From: Alphaproteobacteria bacterium
GTDB lineage: Bacteria; Pseudomonadota; Alphaproteobacteria; Micavibrionales; Micavibrionaceae
Direction: 5' to 3'
Assembly (NCBI GenBank): GCA_020445145.1
Contig: JAGRHC010000038.1
Location: 1 to 48,078 of the forward strand
DNA: 48,078 nucleotides
Below, in pieces: positions 24,841 through 33,396 of this stretch. The position numbers and the translations under genes were made by a program. How positions within the stretch are numbered: position 1 is the first letter of the stretch; each line of letters begins with the position of its first letter. The notes below the pieces were generated by a model, which did not search any database, was not told the DNA's origin, and saw only the letters and a program-made list of their open reading frames with translations.

Positions 24841-26052
24841 ATGATTACATTTCAAGATGTTTGCTCCGCACGCGATTCTATTCGGTCTGCGACGATTTTA
24901 ACGCCAACTGTCAAAGCGGCGCGCTTGTCTATTCACCTTGGTATTGATTTGTATCTGAAACTTGAAAATCTTCAGCACACGAATGCGTTCAAGGCGCGCG
25001 GCGCGCTCAACAAGCTCCTGACACTTAATGAAGAAGAGCGTTCGCGCGGTGTTATCGCCTGCTCGGCCGGAAATCACGCGCAAGGGGTCGCCTTTCACGC
25101 AACGCAACTCGGGATTCCCTCGACGATCGTTATGCCAAAAGGCACACCTTTTAATAAGGTCAAACGTACAGAAGATTTTGGCGGCAAGGTTGTCTTGTAC
25201 GGGAAGAACTTCGATGAGTCTGTCGGTGAGACGCTTCGGCTTGCGAAGGAAAAAAACCTGACATTCATTCATCCCTTTGATGATCCTGCTGTGATTGCCG
25301 GACAGGGGACTCTCGGACTTGAGATGATGGAGCAACGCCCGGACCTTGATGTGGTCGTCGTACCGATTGGCGGCGGCGGTCTCATTGCCGGGGTTGCAAC
25401 GGCGATCAAAGGGATTAATCCGAAGGTTAAAGTTATCGGCGCGCAAGCTGAAGTTTATGACGCCGTTGCCGCCAAGCGCGAGGGGCGCAGCGAGCCTTGC
25501 AAGGGGGGCGCGACGCTTGCGGAAGGTATTGCGGTGAAGGAACCGGCGGCGGGGAATATCGAGATGATCGATTCTCTTGTCGATGACGTTTACACGGCCA
25601 GCGAATATGAGATTGAAGAAGCGATCTTTGATCTCTTGAGTGATGAGAAGCTGGTCGCAGAAGGAGCTGCTGGCGCCGGCCTTGCCGTTATTCGCAAGCA
25701 TCTGCCACTGTTTAAAGGCAAAAAGGTCGGGTTGGTTGTTTGCGGCGGAAATATTGATTCCCGTTTGCTTTCGACGTTGATTTTGCGCGGCCTTGTACGG
25801 GATGGTCGCATTACGCGCCTGCGGTTTGAGATTGATGATACGCCGGGGCAACTTTCCGATATTTCGCGGATTATCGGGGAAGCCGGCGCAAACGTGATCG
25901 AAGTCATTCACCAGCGCATGATGCAAAGTGTATCCTTGAAACGCGCTGAACTTGATATTGTTATCGAGGCGCGAGACAGGCTGCATGTGGAAGAATTAAT
26001 GGCGCGCCTTCGCGAGCGAGGCTTTATCGTCCACATGATGGATCAGGTCTAA
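24841..26052 (+). CDS. ilvA: Threonine ammonia-lyase (threonine dehydratase) with ACT domain
   Basis: PLP enzyme turning threonine into 2-oxobutanoate and ammonia, the entry to isoleucine synthesis. 403 residues from the ATG at 24841, with AAGG 7 bases upstream. The PLP lysine is Lys51 in NAFKARGAL. SAGNHAQGVA, a GGGGL glycine loop (VPIGGGGLIAGVA) and VCGGNID are PLP-fold type II landmarks. A C-terminal ACT-type domain starts at about residue 325 (RFEIDDTPGQLSDISRII). Length and a single ACT domain match the short, often AMP- or Ile-responsive form rather than the long E. coli IlvA. The next gene follows after 20 bases. Confidence 0.94.
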   Translation: MITFQDVCSARDSIRSATILTPTVKAARLSIHLGIDLYLKLENLQHTNAFKARGALNKLLTLNEEERSRGVIACSAGNHAQGVAFHATQLGIPSTIVMPKGTPFNKVKRTEDFGGKVVLYGKNFDESVGETLRLAKEKNLTFIHPFDDPAVIAGQGTLGLEMMEQRPDLDVVVVPIGGGGLIAGVATAIKGINPKVKVIGAQAEVYDAVAAKREGRSEPCKGGATLAEGIAVKEPAAGNIEMIDSLVDDVYTASEYEIEEAIFDLLSDEKLVAEGAAGAGLAVIRKHLPLFKGKKVGLVVCGGNIDSRLLSTLILRGLVRDGRITRLRFEIDDTPGQLSDISRIIGEAGANVIEVIHQRMMQSVSLKRAELDIVIEARDRLHVEELMARLRERGFIVHMMDQV

Positions 26053-26072
26053 TTTTCTTAAGGAGAACGTTT

Positions 26073-26408
26073 ATGACTAAGGACTACAAACAAATCACCA
26101 GTGATATTTCCGAATATACGGCTGAACTGCGCAAGGCGGTTCCTGATGCCATGCAAGGTTTTTCAGCTCTTGCAAAGGGGGCAACGCAGGATGGTGCGCT
26201 GGATAAAAAGACGAAAGAGCTAATTGCCCTTGGCATCGGGGTTTCGCAGCGGTGCGATGGCTGTATCGGCTTTCATATCAAGACTCTTAAGGGGCTTGGC
26301 GCCACACGTGAGGAAATCGCAGAAGTTCTGGCGATGACTGTTTATATGGGCGGTGGACCGGCTTTGATGTATGCGGCGGATGCGCTGCGCGCTTACGATC
26401 AGTTTTAA
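26073..26408 (+). CDS. AhpD-like carboxymuconolactone decarboxylase family protein
   Basis: 111 residues. Core motif with Cys61, Cys64 and His68 in RCDGCIGFHIKTLK, preceded by KELIALGIGVS. This CxxC plus His arrangement defines AhpD-type peroxidase or disulfide-relay domains. It is cytoplasmic, starts 20 bases after ilvA with a good AAGGAG site, and is followed by a strong terminator. It probably takes part in redox or peroxide defence; the partner is unknown. Confidence 0.9.
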   Translation: MTKDYKQITSDISEYTAELRKAVPDAMQGFSALAKGATQDGALDKKTKELIALGIGVSQRCDGCIGFHIKTLKGLGATREEIAEVLAMTVYMGGGPALMYAADALRAYDQF

Positions 26409-26427
26409 TTTGAAAGACTATAAAATT

Positions 26428-26455
26428 AAAAACCCCCGTTTGTGCGGGGGTTTTT
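26428..26455. terminator. Bidirectional terminator between the AhpD-like gene and nrdB
   Basis: AAAAACCCCCG (26428-26438), 6-base loop, CGGGGGTTTTT (26445-26455). It is symmetrical, with T tracts on both strands, and sits between two convergent genes. Confidence 0.9.
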
Positions 26456-26479
26456 CTTTATTGGTTTGCTTTTACGGTT

Positions 26480-27550
26480 TTACGCTGCTTCGCTGCCGCT
26501 TTCTGTGCCACCGATTTTTTTGCCGTAGTTGCCGGCAAAGATATCCTGCGAAAATACGTCTTCCCATGTGCCTGTGGTGGATGCACGTGAGTATTCTGTT
26601 GCACGGTTTTCAAAGAAGTTGGTGTGCTCGGCGCCGTTTAGCATCTGATCCATCCAGGGCAAAGGATTTTTCTCAATACCGAAGATTGGCTGGAGGTTCA
26701 ACTGCTGAAGGCGGCGGTCGGCAATATAGCGGATATATTGCTTTACTTCTTCGCCTTCCAGACCTTCAACGCCGCCCATTTCGAAGGCAAGATCGATGAA
26801 GTTGTCTTCAATGCCGATCACATCGCGGCAAGACTGGGTGATTTCTTCTCTTAGTCCATCATCCCAGATATCTTTGTTTTCGGCGATGAACGCGTTGAAG
26901 AGTTTGATCATGGAGAGGCAGTGCAGTGTTTCATCGCGCACGGACCATGTGACGATCTGCCCCATCCCCTTCATCTTGTTGAAACGCGGGAAGTTCATCA
27001 GAATCGCGAACGATGCAAAAAGCTGTAGACCCTCGGTGAAGCCTGAGAACAGCGCCATGGTCTTGGCGATATCGCGGCGTGACTTCATGGATGCGCCTTG
27101 CATGTAGTCGTACTTGTCTTTCATTTCCTTGTATTTGAGGAAGGCCTGATATTCGACTTCGGGCATACCGATTGTATCAAGTAGGTGAGAGTACGCCGCA
27201 ATATGGATTGTTTCGATATTCGAGAAGGCCGAGAGCATCATCTGGACTTCTACGGGGCCGAAAACCTGTGCGTAGTGCTTCATGTAGCAGTTGTTGACCT
27301 CAACATCGGCCTGCGTAAAAAAACGGAAGATCTGAGTCATCAGGTTTTTTTCAGCCGGGCTCAGGTTCTTCTTCCAGTCCCGAACGTCTTCGGCCAGCGG
27401 CACTTCTTCGGGCAGCCAGTGGATGCGCTGCTGCGTTAGCCATGCTTCATAGCACCATGGGTATAGAAACGGTTTATAGACGTGCCGCTCCTGCAGCAAG
27501 GGAGAGTTTGAATTCGAGACATCGTCCAAAACAGCGCGCGTGTTGGCCAT
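26480..27550 (-). CDS. nrdB: Class Ia ribonucleotide reductase, beta subunit
   Basis: Radical-harbouring subunit that pairs with NrdA to make dNTPs. 356 residues from MANTRAVLDD; AAAAGGAG 8 bases upstream decides this start over one 54 bases further out. Iron ligands and the radical Tyr are in NIETIHIAAYSHL (Glu113, His116, Tyr120), and SVRDETLHC and MEVNNCYMKH-type Glu (ADVEVNNCYMKHY) complete the di-iron site. The C-terminus is long enough to bind NrdA. An upstream pair of NrdR boxes suggests repression when dATP is plentiful. msrB lies upstream and nrdA further upstream on the same strand. Confidence 0.96.
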   Translation of the reverse strand: MANTRAVLDDVSNSNSPLLQERHVYKPFLYPWCYEAWLTQQRIHWLPEEVPLAEDVRDWKKNLSPAEKNLMTQIFRFFTQADVEVNNCYMKHYAQVFGPVEVQMMLSAFSNIETIHIAAYSHLLDTIGMPEVEYQAFLKYKEMKDKYDYMQGASMKSRRDIAKTMALFSGFTEGLQLFASFAILMNFPRFNKMKGMGQIVTWSVRDETLHCLSMIKLFNAFIAENKDIWDDGLREEITQSCRDVIGIEDNFIDLAFEMGGVEGLEGEEVKQYIRYIADRRLQQLNLQPIFGIEKNPLPWMDQMLNGAEHTNFFENRATEYSRASTTGTWEDVFSQDIFAGNYGKKIGGTESGSEAA

Positions 27551-27656
27551 GGGGTTTACTCCTTTTGATTTTATGTATGATTCAAAGTCTAGTGTCTTTG
27601 CCACTGGTTCACAAGCCCGGATTTGACAAGGACGAGAGATATGCCGAACGACATAA

Positions 27657-27704
27657 ACACAATATATCGCGTTACTTTTTTGAAGTAAATACTATATATT
27701 GTGT
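27657..27704 (-). promoter_or_regulatory. Twin NrdR boxes before nrdB
   Basis: ACACAATATATCGCGT at 27657-27672 and ATACTATATATTGTGT at 27689-27704 resemble the published NrdR consensus (ACAC-A/T-ATATAT-A/T-GTGT). Their starts are 32 bp apart, about three helical turns, the spacing usual for cooperative NrdR binding. They lie about 107-154 bases upstream of the nrdB start. Confidence 0.75.
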
Positions 27705-27761
27705 TTTTGTTAAAAATTGTATTTGTGACTTTCTTTATTCCCGGTGCAGTTTTTGCCTTTT

Positions 27762-28331
27762 CTATTCGGCACTTACGCCCCCGGCATCGCCTTCTTCGAA
27801 TAAATACATATAGGCGCCGTACCCTTCCTTCTCCAGATCCGCTTTGGGGACGAATCTTAGTGAGGCCGAGTTGATGCAATAGCGCATTCCGCCTTTGTCT
27901 TTTGGGCCGTCGTCAAAGACGTGGCCGAGGTGTGAGTCGGCACTTGAAGACCGTACTTCCGTGCGGGGAACCCAAAGTTTTTTGTCTGTCTGCATTGTCA
28001 GGGCCGTACCATTGATCGGCTTTGTGAAACTTGGCCAGCCTGTCCCGGAATCAAATTTGTCAGTTGAGGAAAACAGCGGTTCTCCTGAGACGATGTCGAC
28101 ATAGATTCCCTCTTCATGATTGTCCCAATATTCATTTTTGAATGGCGCTTCCGTTCCGTTCTGCTGGATGACGTATTCCTGCATCGGGCTTAGCTGCTTG
28201 ATTTTTTCTTCTTTATTTTGCATCGGCTGCTCTCCTGTTTCCTGCGCTTTCAGAGAAGTTGTTATGCCAGTCATTGCTCCTGCGCCGAGAAGCGTTAGGG
28301 TGATTGCGGCTAGTATTTTTTTATTTCGCAT
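27762..28331 (-). CDS. msrB: Exported peptide-methionine (R)-S-oxide reductase
   Basis: Repairs methionine-R-sulfoxide in proteins. 189 residues with a signal peptide (hydrophobic [17 protein letters not shown], cleavage near LKAQ), so it acts in the periplasm. The MsrB fold is shown by [28 protein letters not shown] and the catalytic Cys in [14 protein letters not shown]. The zinc-binding CxxC pairs of the zinc form are absent ([11 protein letters not shown]). It lies between nrdA and nrdB on the same strand but is separated from nrdB by the NrdR boxes, so it is probably a separate unit. Confidence 0.94.
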   Translation of the reverse strand: MRNKKILAAITLTLLGAGAMTGITTSLKAQETGEQPMQNKEEKIKQLSPMQEYVIQQNGTEAPFKNEYWDNHEEGIYVDIVSGEPLFSSTDKFDSGTGWPSFTKPINGTALTMQTDKKLWVPRTEVRSSSADSHLGHVFDDGPKDKGGMRYCINSASLRFVPKADLEKEGYGAYMYLFEEGDAGGVSAE

Positions 28332-28433
28332 GATGCGATCCTCTCTGATTGTTTTTCTTATTGTTTTATTCGGTTATGCGGTATCGCAGGTTACAAGATG
28401 GTAACTTCTACCTTCTGGGACCCCCAAGATATG

Positions 28434-28465
28434 AAAAAGGACCCTTCTTGCGAAAGGCCCTTTTT
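28434..28465 (-). terminator. Probable terminator of nrdA
   Basis: AAAAAGGACC (28434-28443) and GGCCCTTTTT (28456-28465) form a stem with one mismatch. On the minus strand it gives a T tract about 95 bases after the nrdA stop. Confidence 0.6.
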
Positions 28466-28559
28466 CCCACACAGTCAGAGTGGTTACGCAGTAATAAACG
28501 CAGTCATACGCATAAAGAAAGTACGCAGTAAACCGGATGATTGTGCCCTTGGGACGGTC

Positions 28560-30392
28560 CTACTGACAGGCCAGGCACTCTTCGTATTTGCTCTCCTCAC
28601 GCTGAGCGCTGGGTTGCGCTTCTTTCTGATTCGCCAAACCCTGCGTTCTTTTCCATGATGCATCGCTTTCAGCACGCTGTATAGATTTAGAGCGACAATA
28701 ATACAAACTTTTCACACCTTTTTTCCAAGCTTCCCAGTGAATACGGTGCAAGTCTGCTTTATGGATATTTGCAGGCAAGAACACATTGAGCGACTGCGCT
28801 TGGCAAACGAACGGCGTGCGGTCGCCTGCGTGCTCGATCAGCCAGCGCTGGTCGATTTCGAATGCTGTTTTGAAGACGTCTTTTTCTTCGTCTGTCAACA
28901 TGTCCAGATGCTGGACAGAGCCTTCGTTGGTGAAGATCGAACTCCATATTTCTTCGCTGTTCATACCCTTGTTTTCCAACAGGCGCTCCAGATATTTGTT
29001 GCGGACCGGGAAAGAACCGGAAAGGGTTTTATGGGTGTAGGCATTTGCCGCGATCGGCTCGATGCCAGGGGATGCGCCACCGCAAATGATCGAGATCGAC
29101 GCGGTCGGCGCGATTGCCATTTTGTTGGAGAAGCGCTCCATGATGCCGTAGTCGGCGGCATCCGGGCAGGGTCCGCGCTCGTGGGCGAGTTTCACGGACG
29201 CATCATCAACTTGACGCTTGATGTGTTGGAACATCCGGCGGTTCCAGACTTTTGCCATCACGCCTTCCATCGGGATCATCTTGCTTTGCAAGAAGGAGTG
29301 GAAGCCCATGACGCCAAGACCAACAGAACGCTCGCGCATTGCGGCGTATTTCGCACGCTTCATCGTGTCGGGGGCCTTTTCGATGAAGTCCGACAATACG
29401 TTGTCCAGGAAGCGCATCACATCTTCGACAAAGGTCGGATGATCTTGCCACTGGTCAAATGTTTCGAGGTTGAGGGACGATAGACAGCAAACGGCTGTTC
29501 TGTCATTGCCCAGATGATCCTTACCGGTCGGAAGGGTGATTTCGGAACAAAGGTTCGACATTTTTACGTTCAGACCAGCCATTTTGTGGTGAGCCGGGAT
29601 TGAGTCGTTGACGTGGTCGATGAAGACGAAGTATGGCTCGCCTGTTTCGATACGCGCGGTCAGCATACGTATCCACAGGTCGCGGGCGTTGATGCGCTCT
29701 ACGATGTGTCCGTCTTTCGGGGATTTCAGCGCCCATTCCTCGTTATTTTCCACAGCTTCCATGAAGCGGTTGGGGATCAAAACGCCTTGATGCAGGTTGA
29801 GAGCCTTACGGTTTGGATCACCGCCAGTCGGGCGGCGGATTTCAATGAACTCCTCGATTTCCGGATGCCAGACGGGAAGATAAATCGCAGCAGAGCCACG
29901 GCGCAGCGAGCCTTGAGAAATTGCGAGCGTTAGAGAGTCCATTACGCGGATAAACGGAACGATACCGCTCGTTTTCCCATTGCGGCCTACTTTTTCGCCG
30001 ATTGAGCGGACATTTCCCCAGTAGGATCCGATGCCGCCGCCAAGGCTGGCGAGCCATACGTTTTCATTCCACAGGGATACGATATCTTCCAGAGAGTCGC
30101 CGGTTTCATTGAGGAAACAGGAGATCGGAAGACCGCGGTTGGTTCCGCCGTTCGACAACACAGGTGTTGCCGGCATAAACCAAAGCTTGGAAATGTAATC
30201 ATAAATACGCTGAGCGTGTGCTGAGTCGTCGCCATAGGACATTGCAACACGCGCAAAAAGATCCTGGTACTGCTCTTCGGGCATTAAGTACCGGTCGGTG
30301 AGAGTGGCTTTACCAAAATTCGTCAGGTGGGCGTCCCGTGAACGGTCGATCTGGACACGATTGCCCCTCTCCATTTGCGCGATGTCAAACAT
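28560..30392 (-). CDS. nrdA: Class Ia ribonucleotide reductase, alpha subunit
   Basis: Catalytic subunit reducing ribonucleoside diphosphates. 610 residues; the N-terminal ATP-cone of the E. coli protein is not seen, so the start is directly in the catalytic part. PATPVLSNGGTNRGLPISCFL carries the first active-site Cys, NLCSEITLPT the central Cys and nearby Asn/Glu, and the C-terminal ECLACQ a redox-active CxxC. Radical-transfer Tyr residues appear in KSLYYCRS. AAGGAG 8 bases before the ATG supports the start. Lack of the cone suggests weak or no dATP feedback at this site. nrdB is about 1 kb downstream. Confidence 0.96.
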   Translation of the reverse strand: MFDIAQMERGNRVQIDRSRDAHLTNFGKATLTDRYLMPEEQYQDLFARVAMSYGDDSAHAQRIYDYISKLWFMPATPVLSNGGTNRGLPISCFLNETGDSLEDIVSLWNENVWLASLGGGIGSYWGNVRSIGEKVGRNGKTSGIVPFIRVMDSLTLAISQGSLRRGSAAIYLPVWHPEIEEFIEIRRPTGGDPNRKALNLHQGVLIPNRFMEAVENNEEWALKSPKDGHIVERINARDLWIRMLTARIETGEPYFVFIDHVNDSIPAHHKMAGLNVKMSNLCSEITLPTGKDHLGNDRTAVCCLSSLNLETFDQWQDHPTFVEDVMRFLDNVLSDFIEKAPDTMKRAKYAAMRERSVGLGVMGFHSFLQSKMIPMEGVMAKVWNRRMFQHIKRQVDDASVKLAHERGPCPDAADYGIMERFSNKMAIAPTASISIICGGASPGIEPIAANAYTHKTLSGSFPVRNKYLERLLENKGMNSEEIWSSIFTNEGSVQHLDMLTDEEKDVFKTAFEIDQRWLIEHAGDRTPFVCQAQSLNVFLPANIHKADLHRIHWEAWKKGVKSLYYCRSKSIQRAESDASWKRTQGLANQKEAQPSAQREESKYEECLACQ

Positions 30393-30790
30393 GAGCTGTG
30401 CTCCTTAGTTGTATGCTACTCTAAAGAAAATCTAGAGAAGAATTTTTGAGATGTAAAATTGGAAAATGACACAAGCTGTAGCGGTCATTCTTAAAAGACA
30501 CTACTACATCTCGTAGGTTTAGCCAATCGGATTTTATTCCTGCACCCGAATTTCCGGCGCAACGAAGCCTCTGTTTCACCTGCAAAAAACGGAGATATCC
30601 CTTGGTTTTATCCCCGCAAAAAAAGATTGAAAAAGTAATTTTATTACTGTTTTTCAAGGCGTTTTTATAAGGTCTTACACTATATCTATGCAATATACGG
30701 GCGAGAAAAGCAGAGGAATCGTTTAGGTTTTTAGACCGATTCTGCTACACTGAGCGGGACATACAGCGTTCACTACCGGATGATTCTCCC
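30393..30790. other. 398-base intergenic region between nrdA and pyk
   Basis: Divergent promoters are expected here. It contains CTACATCTCGTAG at 30504-30516, a near-palindrome about 112 bases upstream of nrdA, and TTACACTATATCTATGC near 30675, whose left half resembles an NrdR box. No convincing small gene or known RNA element was seen; the open frame across most of it on the minus strand has no protein-like features. Confidence 0.5.
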
Positions 30791-32221
30791 ATGCGCCTCC
30801 AAAGACAAACTAAAATTCTCGCAACGCTCGGCCCGGCCAGCGCGACACAAGAGCAGATTTCAGACCTGTTTGAAGCAGGCGTTGATGTTTTTCGGCTTAA
30901 TTTCTCTCATGGGGACCATGAGACCCATCGGCGATCTGTTGAGATTATCCGGGCTATTGAGCAAAAAGCCGGAAGGCCGATTGGAATTCTTGCTGATATG
31001 CAGGGGCCGAAACTTCGAATCGGAACGTTTAAAAATGGATCGGCCATGCTGGAGCGGGAGAAGCGTATCAAATTCGATTCGAACCCGGAGCCGGGCGATG
31101 AAACCCGTGTTTTTCTTCCACACCCGGAGGTCATGGGCGCGTTCGAGATTGACGGGCTTTTTTTCCTTGATGACGGGAAGGTTCGCTGCCGTATCCGCGA
31201 AAAGGGTGAAGATGCGTTCGGACCCTATGTGATTGCCGAAGTGCGCGCGCCCGGAAAACTTTCCGACCGGAAAGGGTTTAATGTTCCAGAGGCTTATCTT
31301 CCGATCCCTGCCCTGACCGATAAGGATCGCAGAGACCTTGCCGCTGCCCTTGATATGGGCGTTGACTGGATTGCGCAAAGCTTTGTGCAAACACCGGAAG
31401 ATGTGCGCGAAGCGCTGGCGCTCATCAAAAAGCGGGCAAAGCTGATGGTCAAGCTTGAGAAGCCTGCGGCCTTGACCAATCTTGAGGCGATTGTTGACCT
31501 GGCTGACGGCGTGATGCTCGCCAGGGGTGATCTTGGCGTGGAGATACCGCCCGAAGATGTGCCGCCGACACAAAAGAAAGTGGTGCGCTATGTGCGCTCT
31601 GCCGGGAAACCGATTGTCGTGGCGACACAGATGCTCGAATCGATGATTACATCCTCCCGCCCTACGCGCGCGGAGGCGTCCGATGTTGCGAACGCTGTTT
31701 ATGACGGAGCGGATGCGGTGATGCTATCCGCAGAAACGGCTGCGGGCGAATACCCGGTGCGATCGGTTGAGATGATGAACAAAATATGCCGCGCTGCGGA
31801 GGCTGATGAAACCTATGGCGAGTTTATGGAGGCGGCGCATCCACATACAGAGAACGAGCCGTCTGATGCGATTGCGACAGCGGCTTATTATGTCGCACAG
31901 GATATTCGCGCAAGCGCGATTGTGACTTATACCATGAGCGGCTCAACGGCTTTGCGCATGGCACGGCAGCGCCCGGATGTGCCGATTTTATGCCTGACAC
32001 CGAATTTGATTGTGGCACGGCAGCTTTGCGTTGCCTATGGGGTGCGCCCTGTTCACGACGCCGCGCTGCAAGGTGATTTTTCAGGGCCGGTGCCGCATGC
32101 GTGCCGGATGCTTGAGGAACGCGGGCTGGCGGAGAAAGGTGCGTTGTTTGTTATGACCGCGGGTGTTCCGTTCGGTGTTTCGGGAACCACCAATATTTTG
32201 AGAATTGCTGAGGTGGAGTAG
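30791..32221 (+). CDS. pyk: Pyruvate kinase
   Basis: Final glycolytic enzyme: phosphoenolpyruvate plus ADP to pyruvate plus ATP. 476 residues. RQTKILATLGPAS at the N-terminus, NFSHG, the signature MVKLEKPAAL around the catalytic Lys/Glu, MLARGDLGVEIP, and VATQMLESMITSSRPTRAE are all present. VMLSAETAAGEYP and a C-terminal regulatory domain follow. The asparaginase-like gene starts 8 bases after the stop, so the two are co-transcribed. Confidence 0.97.
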   Translation: MRLQRQTKILATLGPASATQEQISDLFEAGVDVFRLNFSHGDHETHRRSVEIIRAIEQKAGRPIGILADMQGPKLRIGTFKNGSAMLEREKRIKFDSNPEPGDETRVFLPHPEVMGAFEIDGLFFLDDGKVRCRIREKGEDAFGPYVIAEVRAPGKLSDRKGFNVPEAYLPIPALTDKDRRDLAAALDMGVDWIAQSFVQTPEDVREALALIKKRAKLMVKLEKPAALTNLEAIVDLADGVMLARGDLGVEIPPEDVPPTQKKVVRYVRSAGKPIVVATQMLESMITSSRPTRAEASDVANAVYDGADAVMLSAETAAGEYPVRSVEMMNKICRAAEADETYGEFMEAAHPHTENEPSDAIATAAYYVAQDIRASAIVTYTMSGSTALRMARQRPDVPILCLTPNLIVARQLCVAYGVRPVHDAALQGDFSGPVPHACRMLEERGLAEKGALFVMTAGVPFGVSGTTNILRIAEVE

Positions 32222-32228
32222 CGAAATC

Positions 32229-32738
32229 ATGGAATCTGTTCACGTTATCATTACAGGCGGCACAATTGATTCCAGCTATTCTCCGGCTGAAGAGACGGCG
32301 CGGCCAAATGAGTACACTGTCATTCCGACTTATTTGATGGAAAAGATAAAGCCTTACCCAGCTCTTTCTTTTGAAACGATCTGTATGCTTGACAGCGGTG
32401 ATATCACAGACGGCATTCGGAACCAGATCGCTGAGGCTATTCGCAAGTCGCAGAGCCGCAAGATTGTTATTACGCACGGTACCAATACGATGCAAAAGAC
32501 GGCGGAATATCTTGCCGCTCTTCCTGATGTTGTGCAAAAGACTGTCATCCTGACCGGGGCGATGATCCCGATTAAAGAATTCGCGATGAGCGACGGCGGG
32601 TTTAATCTTGGTTTTGCGCTGGCCGAAGCCTTGTCTCGACCAGCTGGCGTTTATGTCTGCATGAACGCTTGCACATTTCCGGCCGGATGCGTGACTAAAA
32701 ATTTTGCGGCAGGGCGATTTGAGGGGCTTTCATCGTGA
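32229..32738 (+). CDS. Single-domain asparaginase family protein
   Basis: 169 residues, half the length of ordinary L-asparaginases (about 330), covering only the N-terminal catalytic domain. IITGGTIDSSYSP holds the first nucleophile Thr and a Tyr, THGTNTMQKTAEYL the second catalytic Thr (with Asn where Asp is usual), ILTGAMIP follows, and VTKNFAAGRF has the conserved Lys. So most of the active site seems intact. Short asparaginase-domain proteins occur in many bacteria with uncertain substrate. The 3' end overlaps the convergent HAD gene by 44 bases. Start taken at ATG 32229, 7 bases after the pyk stop. Confidence 0.85.
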   Translation: MESVHVIITGGTIDSSYSPAEETARPNEYTVIPTYLMEKIKPYPALSFETICMLDSGDITDGIRNQIAEAIRKSQSRKIVITHGTNTMQKTAEYLAALPDVVQKTVILTGAMIPIKEFAMSDGGFNLGFALAEALSRPAGVYVCMNACTFPAGCVTKNFAAGRFEGLSS

Positions 32739-33396
32739 GTGCTTCTTTCAAATCTGTCATTGTCTGAAAGACCTGTGCCGCGCCTTTTTCCATTAAAAGC
32801 GTTTCCTGACTTCGTGGATCGTGGTGGGCGCCGCTAAAGCCCCAGACGGTCATGCCGGCCGCTATTCCAGCCTGAACGCCGGTGGGGCTATCTTCAATGA
32901 CAAGCGTGTGTTGGGCCGGGGCATTCAGCTCTTTTGCAGCAAGCATGAAGAGATCAGGGGCAGGTTTCGGGTTTTCGACCATAAGTCCTGTAAAGATGTG
33001 CTGTTCTTCGAAGAGATCCAGCAGGCCGACTTTCTGGAGGGAAAAGAGGACATTTCCGCGTTCTCCATTTGAGGCAACGCAAATTTTTGATTGCCGCGCC
33101 GCAGCTTCAACCATTTCGTATGCTCCCGGAATTGGCTGTAACTCTGCCTCGGCCAGTTTGCGGACGCGGGCGCGGTATCTCATTCCGGCATCTTCGGGGA
33201 AAGTAAAACCGGTTTGCGCTGTTACTTTTTCAATAATCTTGCTGAATCTCAGGCCAGTGAAGAGTTTATAGGCTTGATCCAGATCATACTCCGTGACTCC
33301 AAAGCCTGTGATGACATCCAAAAGCGCACGCAGGTTCAGCGCTTCGCTGTCGACCAATGTGCCGTCACAGTCAAAAATGATGAGGGGGAGACTCAT
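32695..33396 (-). CDS. HAD-family phosphatase (subfamily IA)
   Basis: About 233 residues. Motif I is FDCDGTLVDS, motif II is near CVASNGE, motif III Lys is in NPKPAPDLF, and motif IV is VIEDSPTGVQAG. The cap between motifs I and II matches phosphoglycolate phosphatase or beta-phosphoglucomutase relatives. The substrate cannot be fixed from sequence. The start ATG overlaps the fabG stop by one base (TGATG), so it is translated from the fabG transcript. A TTG directly upstream is the alternative start. Confidence 0.9.
   Translation of the reverse strand: MSLPLIIFDCDGTLVDSEALNLRALLDVITGFGVTEYDLDQAYKLFTGLRFSKIIEKVTAQTGFTFPEDAGMRYRARVRKLAEAELQPIPGAYEMVEAAARQSKICVASNGERGNVLFSLQKVGLLDLFEEQHIFTGLMVENPKPAPDLFMLAAKELNAPAQHTLVIEDSPTGVQAGIAAGMTVWGFSGAHHDPRSQETLLMEKGAAQVFQTMTDLKEALTMKAPQIALPQNF

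Noticed and set aside
24898..25986. 362-codon open frame antisense to ilvA
   Set aside because: ilvA on the plus strand has all family motifs; the antisense frame is Arg/Asn-rich with no protein-like pattern and is a shadow.
30421..30693. 90-codon minus-strand frame upstream of nrdA
   Set aside because: No ribosome site, unusual composition, and overlap with the promoter region; judged non-coding.
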